From the NCBI GenBank assembly GCA_965204165.1, contig OZ241969.1:3348001-3412000 (forward strand): a DNA stretch of 64,000 nucleotides, given 5' to 3'. Position numbers and translations under genes: made by a program. Shown here in pieces: positions 34,985-43,632 of the stretch (positions within the stretch are counted from its first letter, which is position 1; the number at the start of each line of letters is the position of its first letter). The notes below the pieces were generated by a model. It was not told where the DNA came from. It saw only the letters and a list, made by a program, of their open reading frames with translations, and searched no databases. The DNA comes from VYFG01 sp965204165 (GTDB lineage Bacteria > Pseudomonadota > Gammaproteobacteria > Arenicellales > Poriferihabitantaceae).

Positions 34985-36112
34985 TCATTGCGCGCCAACC
35001 TCGAACCGGGCGAACAGGCCGCTTTCATGGGCCTCGAACGGCACTTCCTCGCCCCGATACTGCACCCTGACACCCTCGGCGCTGCCGATGAACACCGAGT
35101 AGGGGGGGGTCCCCGTCAGCTGTATGTCCTCACCCCGGTTCACCGTACGGTAGATCAGCCGCTCTCCGGTACTGTCGCGCACATCGATCCAGGACTCCTT
35201 CGAGACATGGAAGACGATGCGGTGATCCACGGGTGCGGGTGCCGGCTCCGGGGTCGCCTCGGACTGTGATGCCGCCGGTGCCGAACCGCCGGCTGCCGTC
35301 TCCTCGGGCGGGGCTTCCGCGGAGGCGGCCTGGTCTTCCGCCTGCTCCGGGGTTCCGGACTGTGCGGTGTTGCCGGTTTCCCCGGATGTTGTGGCAGAAG
35401 CCCCGGTGTCAGCCCCGGCCGCCGTTTCCGGGATGGCCGGCGCCGGGGGCGGGGCCGGAATCGGTGACTCGAATACCAGAACCTCATAACCCCGTGTATT
35501 GATCTCCACCACTTCCTGGTTCTCGGAGAAATTCGGTTCGGGCAATGCCAGTATCGCACCGTTGGAGGCCGGTTCTCCCGTGGCAGCGGGCTCCTCTGCC
35601 GGCGCGGGTTCGGTCTCGATGACAGCATCCTGCGCTTCCTGGGTGTTCGACTGGGAGAATTTCTTCATGCTGGTGCCGATCCACTCGGACACGCCCGCAT
35701 CCGGATCCTGCCAGTACCAGACGGCCACCAGGAAAATCACGAGCAGCAGGCCGAACAGCAGGGCGCCACGCTTCCGGGAGCGTTCCACCTTGCCGTGAAC
35801 CTCGGTATGACCGGAAGGCGCCGAAAGGGAATTGATATGGCCATCCAGATTGGCGCGATGCACCTGGATGGACTCCTCGATGGACATTTCAAGCAACTGG
35901 GCATAACTCCGCCAGTAGCCCATCACGTAGGTTTTCTCCGGCAACTGGGTGTAATCGTCCTGCTCGATCGCCTCGATCTGCCGCTCGGACAGGTGCAGTT
36001 CCCTGGCCACGTCACGCCTGGACCAGCCGTACTCCTCGCGCTTCGCGGACAGCAACTGCCCGGGAGAGGGGATGCCGAGGGCCGGATTTCTGTTGGACAG
36101 GATGCTGTTCAT
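34985..36112 (-). CDS. rodZ: Cytoskeletal shape protein RodZ
   Basis: Links MreB to the cell-wall elongation machinery. From MNSILSNRNPALGIPSPGQLL the protein has 375 residues (E. coli 337). Order: cytoplasmic HTH_25 domain (LLSAKREEYGWSRRDVARELHLSERQIEAIEQDDY, about 20-55), basic juxtamembrane stretch, transmembrane helix (GALLFGLLLVIFLVAVWYW, about 112-130), a long Ala/Pro/Glu/Thr-rich periplasmic linker, and a C-terminal DUF4115 beta domain (VFHVSKESWIDVRDSTGERLIY; GTPPYSVFIGSAEGVRVQYRG). In E. coli pilW and ispG flank rodZ; both are missing here. Confidence 0.95.
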   Translation of the reverse strand: MNSILSNRNPALGIPSPGQLLSAKREEYGWSRRDVARELHLSERQIEAIEQDDYTQLPEKTYVMGYWRSYAQLLEMSIEESIQVHRANLDGHINSLSAPSGHTEVHGKVERSRKRGALLFGLLLVIFLVAVWYWQDPDAGVSEWIGTSMKKFSQSNTQEAQDAVIETEPAPAEEPAATGEPASNGAILALPEPNFSENQEVVEINTRGYEVLVFESPIPAPPPAPAIPETAAGADTGASATTSGETGNTAQSGTPEQAEDQAASAEAPPEETAAGGSAPAASQSEATPEPAPAPVDHRIVFHVSKESWIDVRDSTGERLIYRTVNRGEDIQLTGTPPYSVFIGSAEGVRVQYRGEEVPFEAHESGLFARFEVGAQ

Positions 36113-36261
36113 GATCTGATGGTCAACCGGCAGGCGACGCCCGGCAGGACGGGACATGAAAGACACCCTCCCGGTCCGGGATCGCATGGCCGGCGCCGGT
36201 GGAGACGGTCCGCCTGGTCGGCGCACGGACGGACAGAAAAACCTGTTCCCGACAAATCATA

Positions 36262-37446
36262 TCACCATCTCCCGTCCATCGCCGTTTCCGGGGCCGGGGT
36301 TGCCGCGCTGTCCCTCGAGGGAACCGGCACCCTGCGCATGCGTTCCGAACGGCGGGTCCGGTCGGTGAAGTCCCCGGCGAGCTGACCGCAGGCGGCATCG
36401 ATGTCATCGCCCCGGGTGCGGCGCGTCATGGTGACGATGCCGCGCCCCAGCAGCTCATCCCGGAACCGCTCGATAACCCCGGGGTCGCTCCGGCGGTAGG
36501 GAACACCGGGATACGGGTTGAACGGAATCAGGTTCACCTTGGCCGGGATGTCCCCCAGCAGGGCCGCGACATGCCGGGCCTGGGCCGGGGTGTCGTTGAC
36601 GTCCTTGAGCAGCACGTATTCGAACGTCACCCGCTGGCTCCCTGCCCCGCGGACGTAACGGCGGCAGGCGTCCAGCAGGGTCCGGATGGGATACTTGCGG
36701 TTCAGCGGAACCAGCCGGTCCCGCAGGGAATCCTCCGGCGCATGCAGCGACACGGCAAGGCTGACCGGGCAGGTCGTCCGCAGCCGGTCCATTCCCGGCA
36801 CCATCCCCGCGGTGCTCAGGGTAACCCGGCGGCGCGACAGCCCGAATCCGTAGTCATCCAGCATCAGGTTCATGGCGGACACGACGTTGTCGAAATTCGC
36901 CAGCGGCTCCCCCATCCCCATCATCACCACGTTGGTCACCGGCCGACGGCTGTCCGGAACCGGGACCTGGCCGCTGTCGCCATGCCGGTAACCGGTCGAC
37001 TCGAGTCGTTCATTGGCGATCCACACCTGGCCGATGATCTCGTCCACCGTGAGGTTGCGGCTGAACCCCTGCCGGGCGGTGGCACAGAAATCGCAGTTGA
37101 GGCTGCAGCCCACCTGGGACGAAACGCACAGCGTTCCGCGGTCACTCTCCGGGATGAATACCGTCTCGATGCAGTTGCCGTCACGCAGCCTGAGCAGCCA
37201 CTTGCAGGTGCCGTCGGCCGACAGTTGCTGGTTGACGATTTCCGGCAGGGCGAAGCTCGCCTCGGCGGCCAGTTTCCGGCGCAACGCCTTGTTGAGATCC
37301 GTCATCTCCTCGGGCCGGGTCACCATGCGCTGGTAGACCCACTGCATCAGCTGGCGACCCCGGAACGGCTTCTCCCCCATGCGGACGAAATGTTCCTCCA
37401 GACCCTGGCGGTCCAGCGAAAGGAGATTGGTCGTCGGTGCCTGCAT
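36262..37446 (-). CDS. rlmN: Dual-specificity 23S rRNA/tRNA methyltransferase RlmN
   Basis: Radical SAM enzyme that methylates C2 of A2503 in 23S rRNA and A37 in some tRNAs. It has 394 residues (E. coli 384). The CxxxCxxC cluster motif is CSLNCDFCATARQGF near 113-127; GMGEPLANFDNVVSAM and STAGMVPGMDRL follow, and FEYVLLKDVNDTPAQA is typical. The methyl-accepting Cys is in the PVSLAVSLHAPE to GDDIDAACGQL region. It lies between ndk and rodZ in the same direction. Confidence 0.95.
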   Translation of the reverse strand: MQAPTTNLLSLDRQGLEEHFVRMGEKPFRGRQLMQWVYQRMVTRPEEMTDLNKALRRKLAAEASFALPEIVNQQLSADGTCKWLLRLRDGNCIETVFIPESDRGTLCVSSQVGCSLNCDFCATARQGFSRNLTVDEIIGQVWIANERLESTGYRHGDSGQVPVPDSRRPVTNVVMMGMGEPLANFDNVVSAMNLMLDDYGFGLSRRRVTLSTAGMVPGMDRLRTTCPVSLAVSLHAPEDSLRDRLVPLNRKYPIRTLLDACRRYVRGAGSQRVTFEYVLLKDVNDTPAQARHVAALLGDIPAKVNLIPFNPYPGVPYRRSDPGVIERFRDELLGRGIVTMTRRTRGDDIDAACGQLAGDFTDRTRRSERMRRVPVPSRDSAATPAPETAMDGRW

Positions 37447-37479
37447 GGTTGTCCCGGAATCCGGCCGCGCCTGCCCGCG

Positions 37480-37911
37480 TCAACGGGTCCGCCGGCAAAG
37501 CTGGTCATCCGTGAAAAAGAAGGCGATCTCCTGCGCCGCGGTTTCCGGCGCATCGCTGCCGTGCACCGCGTTCTCGTCCACGGTCTTCGCGAAATCCGCC
37601 CGGATGGTGCCCGGTGCGGCATCCGCCGGGTTTGTGGCCCCCATGACTTCCCGGTTCCTTGCCACCGCATTCTCCCCTTCCAGCACCTGCAGCATGACCG
37701 GGCCGGAAATCATGAATTCCACCAGGTCGCCGTAGAACGGCCGCTCCCTGTGCACCGCGTAGAATTCCTGCGCCTGCTCACGGGTCAGATGCGCCATCCT
37801 GGCGGCCACGATCCGCAGGCCGGCGTCCTCGAACCGCTGATAGATCCTGCCGATCAGGTTCCGGGCGACCGCGTCGGGCTTGATGATAGAAAACGTGCGT
37901 TCAATGGCCAT
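37480..37911 (-). CDS. ndk: Nucleoside diphosphate kinase
   Basis: Balances nucleoside triphosphate pools. It has 143 residues, the same as E. coli Ndk. The start AIERTFSIIKPDAVARNLIG is canonical and the catalytic His lies in ENAVHGSDAPETAAQEIAFFF near 113-133. Order ndk-rlmN is conserved in gammaproteobacteria. Confidence 0.97.
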   Translation of the reverse strand: MAIERTFSIIKPDAVARNLIGRIYQRFEDAGLRIVAARMAHLTREQAQEFYAVHRERPFYGDLVEFMISGPVMLQVLEGENAVARNREVMGATNPADAAPGTIRADFAKTVDENAVHGSDAPETAAQEIAFFFTDDQLCRRTR

Positions 37912-38006
37912 AAATTTCTCCAGAATTCTCCGTTAGAGCCGTGCAGACAGAACCGCCACCGGGGACACGGCGGCGGCAGGGAAAGGTTTGCCGCAAATTC
38001 TACCCT

Positions 38007-39365
38007 TTAGCCCGTATCACGGGCAACGAGCATCCCGTCCTCGAATCCAGCGATTTCAACCTCTTGCCAATCCTCCGACCGGGCAAGGGACGGGGGCAGG
38101 CGAACGCCGAAATAGTTGTCCGCGCGCCCGGTCACGGCGCCGTTCCCGCCGGCCGCGCTCCCTTCCACCAGGGCCGGCAGGGTTCTTCCCTCGAGCCCCG
38201 CCCCCACGCGATCACGCACCCGGATGCCCGCGGCCCGCATCCGGGACGCCCTTTCCTTCTTTTCCGCACCATCCACCTGGCGGGGTATGCGCGCGGCCGG
38301 TGTGCCGGACCGCTTCGAATAGGCAAACACGTGGGGAAAGGCGATATCCAGGCGCTCCACAAGGTCCAGGGTTTCGGCAAAATGCACCTCGGTCTCCGTG
38401 GGAAATCCCACCAGGATGTCCGCGCTCAGGACCAGGTCCGGCAGCGCCGTTCGCAGTGCCCCGATCCTGTCCAGCAGGATCTCCCGGGTAGCCCTGCGTT
38501 TCATCCGCTTCAGGATCAGCGTACTGCCGCTTTGCAGTGAAAGGTGCAGGTGCGGGCAGATCCGGTCTCGGTTGGCGGCCATCAGCGAAATCAAGCGATC
38601 GGTCACGTGGGCGGGGTCAATGGAACTCAGGCGCAGGCGAAAGCCCCGGGGCAGGTCAAGGACGTGCTCCAGCAGGTCTTCCAGACCGAAGCTTCCCGGC
38701 TGGTCTTCGCCGTAGGACCCGATATCGACTCCGCACAGCACCACTTCCCGGTAGCCGTTCAGCACCAGCCGCTCCACCTGGCGCCTGACCATGGCGGCGG
38801 AAAAGGAACGGTTGGGGCCGCGGGCGGTGTGGATGATGCAGAAGGTGCAGCCCCGGTCGCATCCCTGCTGTACCTGCACGAACGCGCGCGTCCTGCCCTC
38901 AAGACCGCTGATCAGCCGGTCCGGCAGACCGATGTCCGGGTCGAAGTCATCCACCATCACGGGCGGCAGTTCCCCCCTCATCAACGGCCCGAGCAGGGCC
39001 GGGATATCCAGCTTGCGCGCATTGCCCACGACCAGGTCCACGCCGGGAATACTGGCGCAGGCCTCCGGATCGGTCTGGGCGTAGCACCCGGTCACCACCA
39101 CCCAGGCGGAAGGATTTTCCCGGATGATGCGCCGTACCATCTGCCGCGCCTGGCGGTCCGCCTCCGAGGTCACGGTACAGGTATTGACGATCCGGATATC
39201 GGCCGGCGTCGCACCGGGGGAGTCGGCAAAGCCCAAGCCGGCGAGTGTTTCGCCGATCAGGGCGGATTCGAACGCGTTAACCTTGCAGCCCATGGTCGCC
39301 ACGGACACGCTGGGTCCGGAACGGGATGCCTGCCTGACCGGGGGTGCTACCAGCAATGCATTCAT
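38007..39365 (-). CDS. mtaB: tRNA t6A37 methylthiotransferase MtaB-like
   Basis: Radical SAM methylthiotransferase, 452 residues from MNALLVAPPVRQ. The N-terminal UPF0004 domain shows VSVATMGCKVNAFESALIGE and VNTCTVTSEADRQARQMVRR with cluster-binding cysteines; the radical SAM motif is CDRGCTFCIIHTARGP near 170-185, preceded by VQVQQG. TMGCKVNxxES and the CTFC(I/A)I form fit MtaB (ms2t6A) better than MiaB or RimO. A short C-terminal region replaces a full TRAM domain (LEGRTLPALVEGSAAG, then NYFGVRLP). An upstream frame extension to 39503 lacks family character. Confidence 0.85.
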   Translation of the reverse strand: MNALLVAPPVRQASRSGPSVSVATMGCKVNAFESALIGETLAGLGFADSPGATPADIRIVNTCTVTSEADRQARQMVRRIIRENPSAWVVVTGCYAQTDPEACASIPGVDLVVGNARKLDIPALLGPLMRGELPPVMVDDFDPDIGLPDRLISGLEGRTRAFVQVQQGCDRGCTFCIIHTARGPNRSFSAAMVRRQVERLVLNGYREVVLCGVDIGSYGEDQPGSFGLEDLLEHVLDLPRGFRLRLSSIDPAHVTDRLISLMAANRDRICPHLHLSLQSGSTLILKRMKRRATREILLDRIGALRTALPDLVLSADILVGFPTETEVHFAETLDLVERLDIAFPHVFAYSKRSGTPAARIPRQVDGAEKKERASRMRAAGIRVRDRVGAGLEGRTLPALVEGSAAGGNGAVTGRADNYFGVRLPPSLARSEDWQEVEIAGFEDGMLVARDTG

Positions 39366-39456
39366 CTGCGGGGGCGTCAACAACGGTGATCGCGGTGGGG
39401 CAGCGTCATGCCGAACGAAAAATGAACGGGGGGAGCGGCCATCCGGGCCGCAGACG

Positions 39457-39789
39457 TCAATTGACGGTGAAACTTTCCCCGCAGCCGCACTGCTCCGTGA
39501 CATTGGGGTTGCGGAAATGGAACACGGCGGAAAGACCGTCCTCCACGTAGTCGATCTCGGTGCCGGACAGGTAGTCCATGTGCTCGGCGCTGACGATCAC
39601 CTTGACGCCCCGGCTTTCGAATACCTGCTCGTCATCCGTCGCATCGGTCGCGAAGTCGAGCACGTAGGCCATGCCCGAGCATCCGGCATTCTTTACCGAC
39701 AGCTTCAGGCCAACAAAGCCGTCACGTTCCGCCAGCTGCTTTTGGACGCGCTGGGCGGCGGATTCTGTCAGGGTAATGGGCATGGTCAT
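39457..39789 (-). CDS. iscA: A-type iron-sulfur carrier IscA
   Basis: A 110-residue A-type carrier. The three ligand cysteines are in VKNAGCSGMAYVLDFA (near 34-49) and EQCGCGESFTVN at the C-terminus. The MAYVLDFA stretch and FRNPNVTEQCGCGESF match IscA more closely than ErpA or SufA. It is outside an isc operon here: its neighbours are mtaB (also a cluster enzyme) and a HAD phosphatase. Confidence 0.85.
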   Translation of the reverse strand: MTMPITLTESAAQRVQKQLAERDGFVGLKLSVKNAGCSGMAYVLDFATDATDDEQVFESRGVKVIVSAEHMDYLSGTEIDYVEDGLSAVFHFRNPNVTEQCGCGESFTVN

Positions 39790-40232
39790 GGGTACTGTAT
39801 CTTCATCATGCGGCCGGGATCAGGGAAAGGCCTGTTGCCGGGGTACAAGTGACTTCCATCCGACACCTGAATTCTACCACCTGGCATGACAATCTCACAG
39901 GGGAAAATAGGATTGGCCCGGCGGATTTCAAGAAGGGGCAACAGACCGACAACGCAGACATCCCGGCAATCTCCAGCCGGATTCGCCTGCACCAACGGCA
40001 GGATTGTCCACAGGCCCGCTACACCGGATGGTTTCGCGGGATTGCCGGACCGTGACGGAATCGAAGGTTTGCTGACAGCCTTTCTGCACCTGCCGTCCGG
40101 CGTTTGTCAGTTACAATCCGGGCGTCGTCCGGACATGGGCCTGCCGTTTCACTTCCGCGGGGTAATTCCCGGCCTGTTGCCGGTACAGCAATCACAGATT
40201 CGCATGGCAGCGTGTCTCCAGAAGGAGAGTGT
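39790..40232. other. Gene-free stretch between iscA and HAD gene
   Basis: 443 bases between divergent genes. It should contain both promoters. I see TACAAT (40110-40115 area) preceded by TTGTCAG, too close for a standard pair, and a GAAGGAGAG ribosome-binding site just before the HAD gene. No gene or RNA structure is convincing. Confidence 0.4.
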
Positions 40233-40919
40233 ATGCAACATCCAAATCCCGTTCGTGCCGTGATCTTTGACGTCGACGGGCTGCTGCTGGACACCGAAAT
40301 CGTCTATACACGGGTCACGCAGAAGATCGTTTCGCGATTCGGCAAGACCTTCGACTGGTCCATCAAGGCCAACATGATCGGCCGTGCGGAAGCGGAATCC
40401 GCGCGTTACCTGGTGCAGGCCCTCGACCTCCCGATCACCTCCGACGAATACCTCGCGGAACGCAACACCATGCTGAAGGAGGGTTTCGCCGCATGCGACG
40501 CCATGCCCGGCGCCGAGAGCATTGTCCGGCACCTGCACCGGCACGGGATCCCCATGGCCGTGGCCACCAGTTCCTCCAGGGAACTGTTCCGGATCAAGAA
40601 ATCCCGGCATACGCACTGGTTTGACCTGTTCGAAGTCACCGTCACGGGCGACGACCCGGGTATCCGGCGGGCCAAACCGGCACCGGATATCTTCCTGGCC
40701 GCCGCGGACAGGCTGGGAGCGGACCCGCATGACGTCCTGGTTTTCGAGGACGCTCCGTCCGGTCTTGCCGCCGGGGTCGCGGCCAACATGCGGGTCATCG
40801 CGGTGCCGGACCCGAACATGGACAAATCCAGGTACAGGGGTGCGGCGGAAATACTCGAAAGCCTGGAAGCCTTTTCTCCCGGCAGGTACGGGCTCCCCGA
40901 ACCGGATCGGATAGCCTAG
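40233..40919 (+). CDS. HAD hydrolase resembling eukaryotic pseudouridine-5'-phosphatase
   Basis: A 228-residue HAD-superfamily phosphatase. HAD motif I is AVIFDVDGLLLDTE near residues 9-22 with the nucleophile Asp, motif II MAVATSSSRELF, motif III/IV KPAPDIFLAAADRLG ... VLVFEDAPSGLAAG. GAAGGAGAG lies 5 bases before the ATG. Segments such as SRHTHWFDLFEVTVTGDDP and the final SPGRYGLPE resemble, as I recall them, animal/plant HDHD1-type enzymes (pseudouridine 5'-phosphatase) more than bacterial Gph or YcjU. The substrate is thus probably a small sugar or nucleotide phosphate. It borders the IS-rich island. Confidence 0.75.
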   Translation: MQHPNPVRAVIFDVDGLLLDTEIVYTRVTQKIVSRFGKTFDWSIKANMIGRAEAESARYLVQALDLPITSDEYLAERNTMLKEGFAACDAMPGAESIVRHLHRHGIPMAVATSSSRELFRIKKSRHTHWFDLFEVTVTGDDPGIRRAKPAPDIFLAAADRLGADPHDVLVFEDAPSGLAAGVAANMRVIAVPDPNMDKSRYRGAAEILESLEAFSPGRYGLPEPDRIA

Positions 40920-41059
40920 ACAATTAGGCCTGTCCGCTCCCTACGATTTGCTCGCCATCAGGTAGTTGTCGGCAGGTACCGGTCTGCAGCAGGGCCGACC
41001 ACGCCCATGAATGCGGCAGGGTTTTGCCTGTTGCCTGATTAGCCTGCCTGGGAACTTAA

Positions 41060-43059
41060 CCCGACTTTCGCAATTCGGGGGTTTTGGAAACGTAACCTGT
41101 TGAATTGATTATACCGACCCCCCAAAGGTCGGCACTACAGGAGCCTTGTCGCCCGGTGGCGTAGCAGATCAGATTCGCAGCCGCGGAGGCGGCTGCTCCG
41201 GCAACTTCAGGCCAAGCTGATGCAGCAGGAGCTTGTGGTCCCCATCCGGCTGGGTGTAACGCGGCAGGATGAGATGATGTCCATCGGCAGTGGGCAGGTG
41301 AACATCCACCATCCGGATGGTGGCGAACTTTTCCAGTATTTCCCGCGGAGTCAGGCCGGGGGCATGGGGCCTGGCAAGATTCTTCAGGGTGACCTGGAGG
41401 CAGTAGGCCATGAACGACAGGAAGATATGGGCCTCGATCCGTTGCTCCTTCTGATGGAACACCGGCCGGATGGCAAGGTCATGCTTCAATTCCTTGAATG
41501 CCTGTTCGATTTCGGTGAGCCGCATGTATTGACGCCACAGTTCCGCCGGATTCCCGTCGGCCATGTTGGAGCGCAGCAGGTAGCGCCCTTCCCGGTGGAA
41601 GGTCTGCCGCAGCTTCCCGCGCCGCAGACGGTAGGTGAACGGCACCCCGGAATCACCATCCCCGATCTCCAGGTCGACGAGATGCCAGGCCCGGCCGGCC
41701 TCCTTCTTCGCCGCACCGAGCTTCAGCAGCAGCTCGTCGCGGCTGTTGGTCTGGCGCCGCAGTTCCCCCAGACGTCCCCAGAGCTTCTTCAGGCGCCGCC
41801 GGCGCATGCCCCTCTCCTTGCTGACCCGGCCCCCGCTGCGAACCAGGATGTACAGCTCCCCGTCCGCCCGGTGCAGCTTCACCTCCACGTTCTCCCGGAC
41901 GGCCTGCCAGGGCTGGCCGAGGAACGACCGCTCCATCCGGCTCAGCCGCCCCTTCGGCGTACCCACCAGGTAGCGGATCCCGGAAGGGTCCGACCGCATC
42001 GCCTCCAGCGATTCCTCCGTCGGGATCCCACGGTCCATGATCCACACCCGCTCGGAACGGCCGTACTGATCTTCGATCCTGGCCATGAATTCCAGCAGCG
42101 TCGTCTTGTCCGAGGTGTTCCCCGGCATCACCTCGTAGGCCAGCGGAAACCCGTCCGGCGTCACGATCAGCGCAATCACCACCTGCACGCAGTCCGGGCG
42201 CTTGTCACGGCTGTAGCCGAACCGGCGCTTGTCCTCGAACGGGGGATCGCTCTCGAAGTACGTGCTCGTCAGATCGTACAGCAGCACCTCGAAGCGCGCC
42301 TGGAACAGACTGCCCCAGCGTGTCCGCAGATACGAGAAGAACCCTCGCCGGTGGGCCTCCAGCCGGTCCAGGACCCGGTACAGCGTGTCCCGCGGAATCA
42401 CCCGGTCCAGACCCAGAAGGTCACCCATCGCGCTGTCCTCGTACCAGCGCCGGTACAGCCGCCACTCGCTGCCCGGATCAATCAGACGGTAGCACACCTG
42501 CACCTTCAGAATGTCCAGCCACCGCGTCCCCTTCCGGCTCGGCGGCAAATGCTCACCCCAGTACCCGTCCAGGTCCAGAAAATCCCACAGCCACAGGGCC
42601 AGCCAGCACGCCCCCCACTGGCGCGAACGGTGCAACTCCAGCCTGCCCACATCCACACGGACCACCGCGCACGACATCTCCGGCGCTTCCCGGTCCTCCG
42701 GGAACAGCGCCATCTGCTGCAGACCCCGGTTCTCGGACAGCACATCGATGGTGCGGCACCACGCCGCCTTCTGGGTGCCGTTGATCTCGCCGAGATACAG
42801 AACCTGACGCTGCACCACCCGGCCGCCTCCCACCCGGGCATTCTCCACAATGCTCCAGTACCGGTGGTGCACCCCGTCCTTCCAGCGGCTCTTGCTGCGC
42901 ACGAACATGACCTCCATGGTCTCTGCCGGACACCTCCGGATCAAGGCAAAAGTCGGCACTACAAGGCAACTTCAGGGGGACGGGCCAATCAATTCAAGGG
43001 ATTGCATCTCAATCATCCCCAAAATCAGCCCGGATTCCGGGCGAATCGCGAAAGTCGGG
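41060..43059 (-). mobile_element. 2,000-bp IS (IS1634-like), copy 1, with TTAA target duplication
   Basis: Termini are CCCGACTTTCGC at the left and GCGAAAGTCGGG at the right, a perfect 12-bp inverted repeat. The 4 bases TTAA flank it on both sides (41056-41059 and 43060-43063), read as the target duplication. The element appears identical to the copy at 50119-52118 over its whole 2,000 bp, indicating recent movement. It carries one transposase on the minus strand and sits between the HAD gene and the recombinase module. Confidence 0.9.
41169..42917 (-). CDS. IS1634-like DDE transposase (copy 1)
   Basis: About 582 residues from the ATG at 42917; ATGs at 42959 and 42908 are alternatives, and GGAGG precedes the last one closely. 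It begins MEVMFVRSKSRWKDG and has the IS4-superfamily catalytic pattern: Asp in LLYDLTSTYFESDPPFED, Asp in RVWIMDRGIPTEESLEAM, and Glu in EIEQAFKELKHDLAIRP, with an intervening beta-strand-rich insertion. The final domain ends EQPPPRLRI. Intact and probably active. The same protein is encoded by the second copy. Confidence 0.9.
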   Translation of the reverse strand: MEVMFVRSKSRWKDGVHHRYWSIVENARVGGGRVVQRQVLYLGEINGTQKAAWCRTIDVLSENRGLQQMALFPEDREAPEMSCAVVRVDVGRLELHRSRQWGACWLALWLWDFLDLDGYWGEHLPPSRKGTRWLDILKVQVCYRLIDPGSEWRLYRRWYEDSAMGDLLGLDRVIPRDTLYRVLDRLEAHRRGFFSYLRTRWGSLFQARFEVLLYDLTSTYFESDPPFEDKRRFGYSRDKRPDCVQVVIALIVTPDGFPLAYEVMPGNTSDKTTLLEFMARIEDQYGRSERVWIMDRGIPTEESLEAMRSDPSGIRYLVGTPKGRLSRMERSFLGQPWQAVRENVEVKLHRADGELYILVRSGGRVSKERGMRRRRLKKLWGRLGELRRQTNSRDELLLKLGAAKKEAGRAWHLVDLEIGDGDSGVPFTYRLRRGKLRQTFHREGRYLLRSNMADGNPAELWRQYMRLTEIEQAFKELKHDLAIRPVFHQKEQRIEAHIFLSFMAYCLQVTLKNLARPHAPGLTPREILEKFATIRMVDVHLPTADGHHLILPRYTQPDGDHKLLLHQLGLKLPEQPPPRLRI

Positions 43060-43235
43060 TTAAGCCCCCCACCCGGGGTCATCCGGACAGGGGCCCGATG
43101 GGTCGGTCAGGGATGGCGAGGATGGCCTTTCAATGGGTGAGGATGGACCCTTTTCGGCAATGGAAGCCGGGTCCCCGAAATTTTTTTCGGCGAATGTTTA
43201 GGGAATGTAAAGATAAAAAAGGAGGGGAAAATATA

Positions 43236-43367
43236 ATGGAGCAAAAACAGGGAGTTATATCGATCTTTATGAAATTTTTACTCGCGATAACTGTATTTAT
43301 CAGGAGCAAAGAATATATTCCTACGCCCGACAGGTCAAGAATATTGGCACAATCCGAAGATACATGA
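43236..43367 (+). CDS. 43-residue ORF behind a perfect ribosome-binding site, spanning site A
   Basis: AAGGAGGGG is followed 7 bases later by an ATG opening a 43-codon ORF (MEQKQGVISIFMKF...). Residues 13-22 form a hydrophobic run, LLAITVFI, encoded by site A itself, and the ORF ends ...RSRILAQSEDT. The same FLLAITVFI-SK peptide is encoded, in the same frame relation, by site C at the head of the recombinase. The ORF may be a leader into which recombination joins the recombinase, or a small membrane peptide. No homology is claimed. Confidence 0.45.
   Translation: MEQKQGVISIFMKFLLAITVFIRSKEYIPTPDRSRILAQSEDT
43281..43306 (+). repeat. Recombination-core-like site A
   Basis: CTCGCGATAA, then the 6-bp spacer CTGTAT, then TTATCAGGAG, whose reverse complement CTCCTGATAA matches the left arm at 8 of 10 positions. 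This arm-spacer-arm layout is that of tyrosine-recombinase core sites. It is inverted relative to site C, whose spacer on the + strand is ATACAG, the exact reverse complement. Confidence 0.55.
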
Positions 43368-43500
43368 TTTCATTACCTATATCCGGTTGATTAATAGCTG
43401 TTGGGAGATTGTTTTACCGGATTTACAGGGATACGTGGACAATTTTTCCTATGGTACAAAACGAAAATCTTGAAAAAGTGCCATTTTTTTTCATTTTTTG

Positions 43501-43526
43501 CTCGCGATAACATCATATAACGGACG
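43501..43526 (+). repeat. Half-matching site B
   Basis: TTTTTTG followed by CTCGCGATAA matches the left arm of sites A and C, but the spacer differs (CATCAT) and the right arm (ATAACGGACG) is poorly matched. It has the same orientation as site A, 220 bp away, just past the recombinase 3' end. Confidence 0.4.
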
Positions 43527-43632
43527 GAATAGGTAAGGGGAAAAATCGGATTTTTTGCCCTTTTTCGCCTCTTTTCGGTCCATTCTTTCACTTTTCCCAC
43601 CCCTCACTCCAGTCACTGTTTCCAAGGGGGGG

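Larger units (their letters stand above)
43060..43632. other. AT-rich spacer with recombination-like sites and a 43-codon ORF
   Basis: Between the IS and the recombinase stop the DNA drops sharply in GC. It holds a strong ribosome-binding site with a short ORF, two CTCGCGATAA sites (A at 43281 and B at 43501), and otherwise nothing I can assign. It looks like part of the recombinase module rather than the core chromosome. Confidence 0.6.

Noticed and set aside
41220..43367. 715-codon plus-strand frame through the IS (and its twin at 50279-52393)
   Set aside because: It mirrors the transposase on the opposite strand; only its last 43 codons, behind a strong ribosome-binding site, are kept as a possible small ORF.
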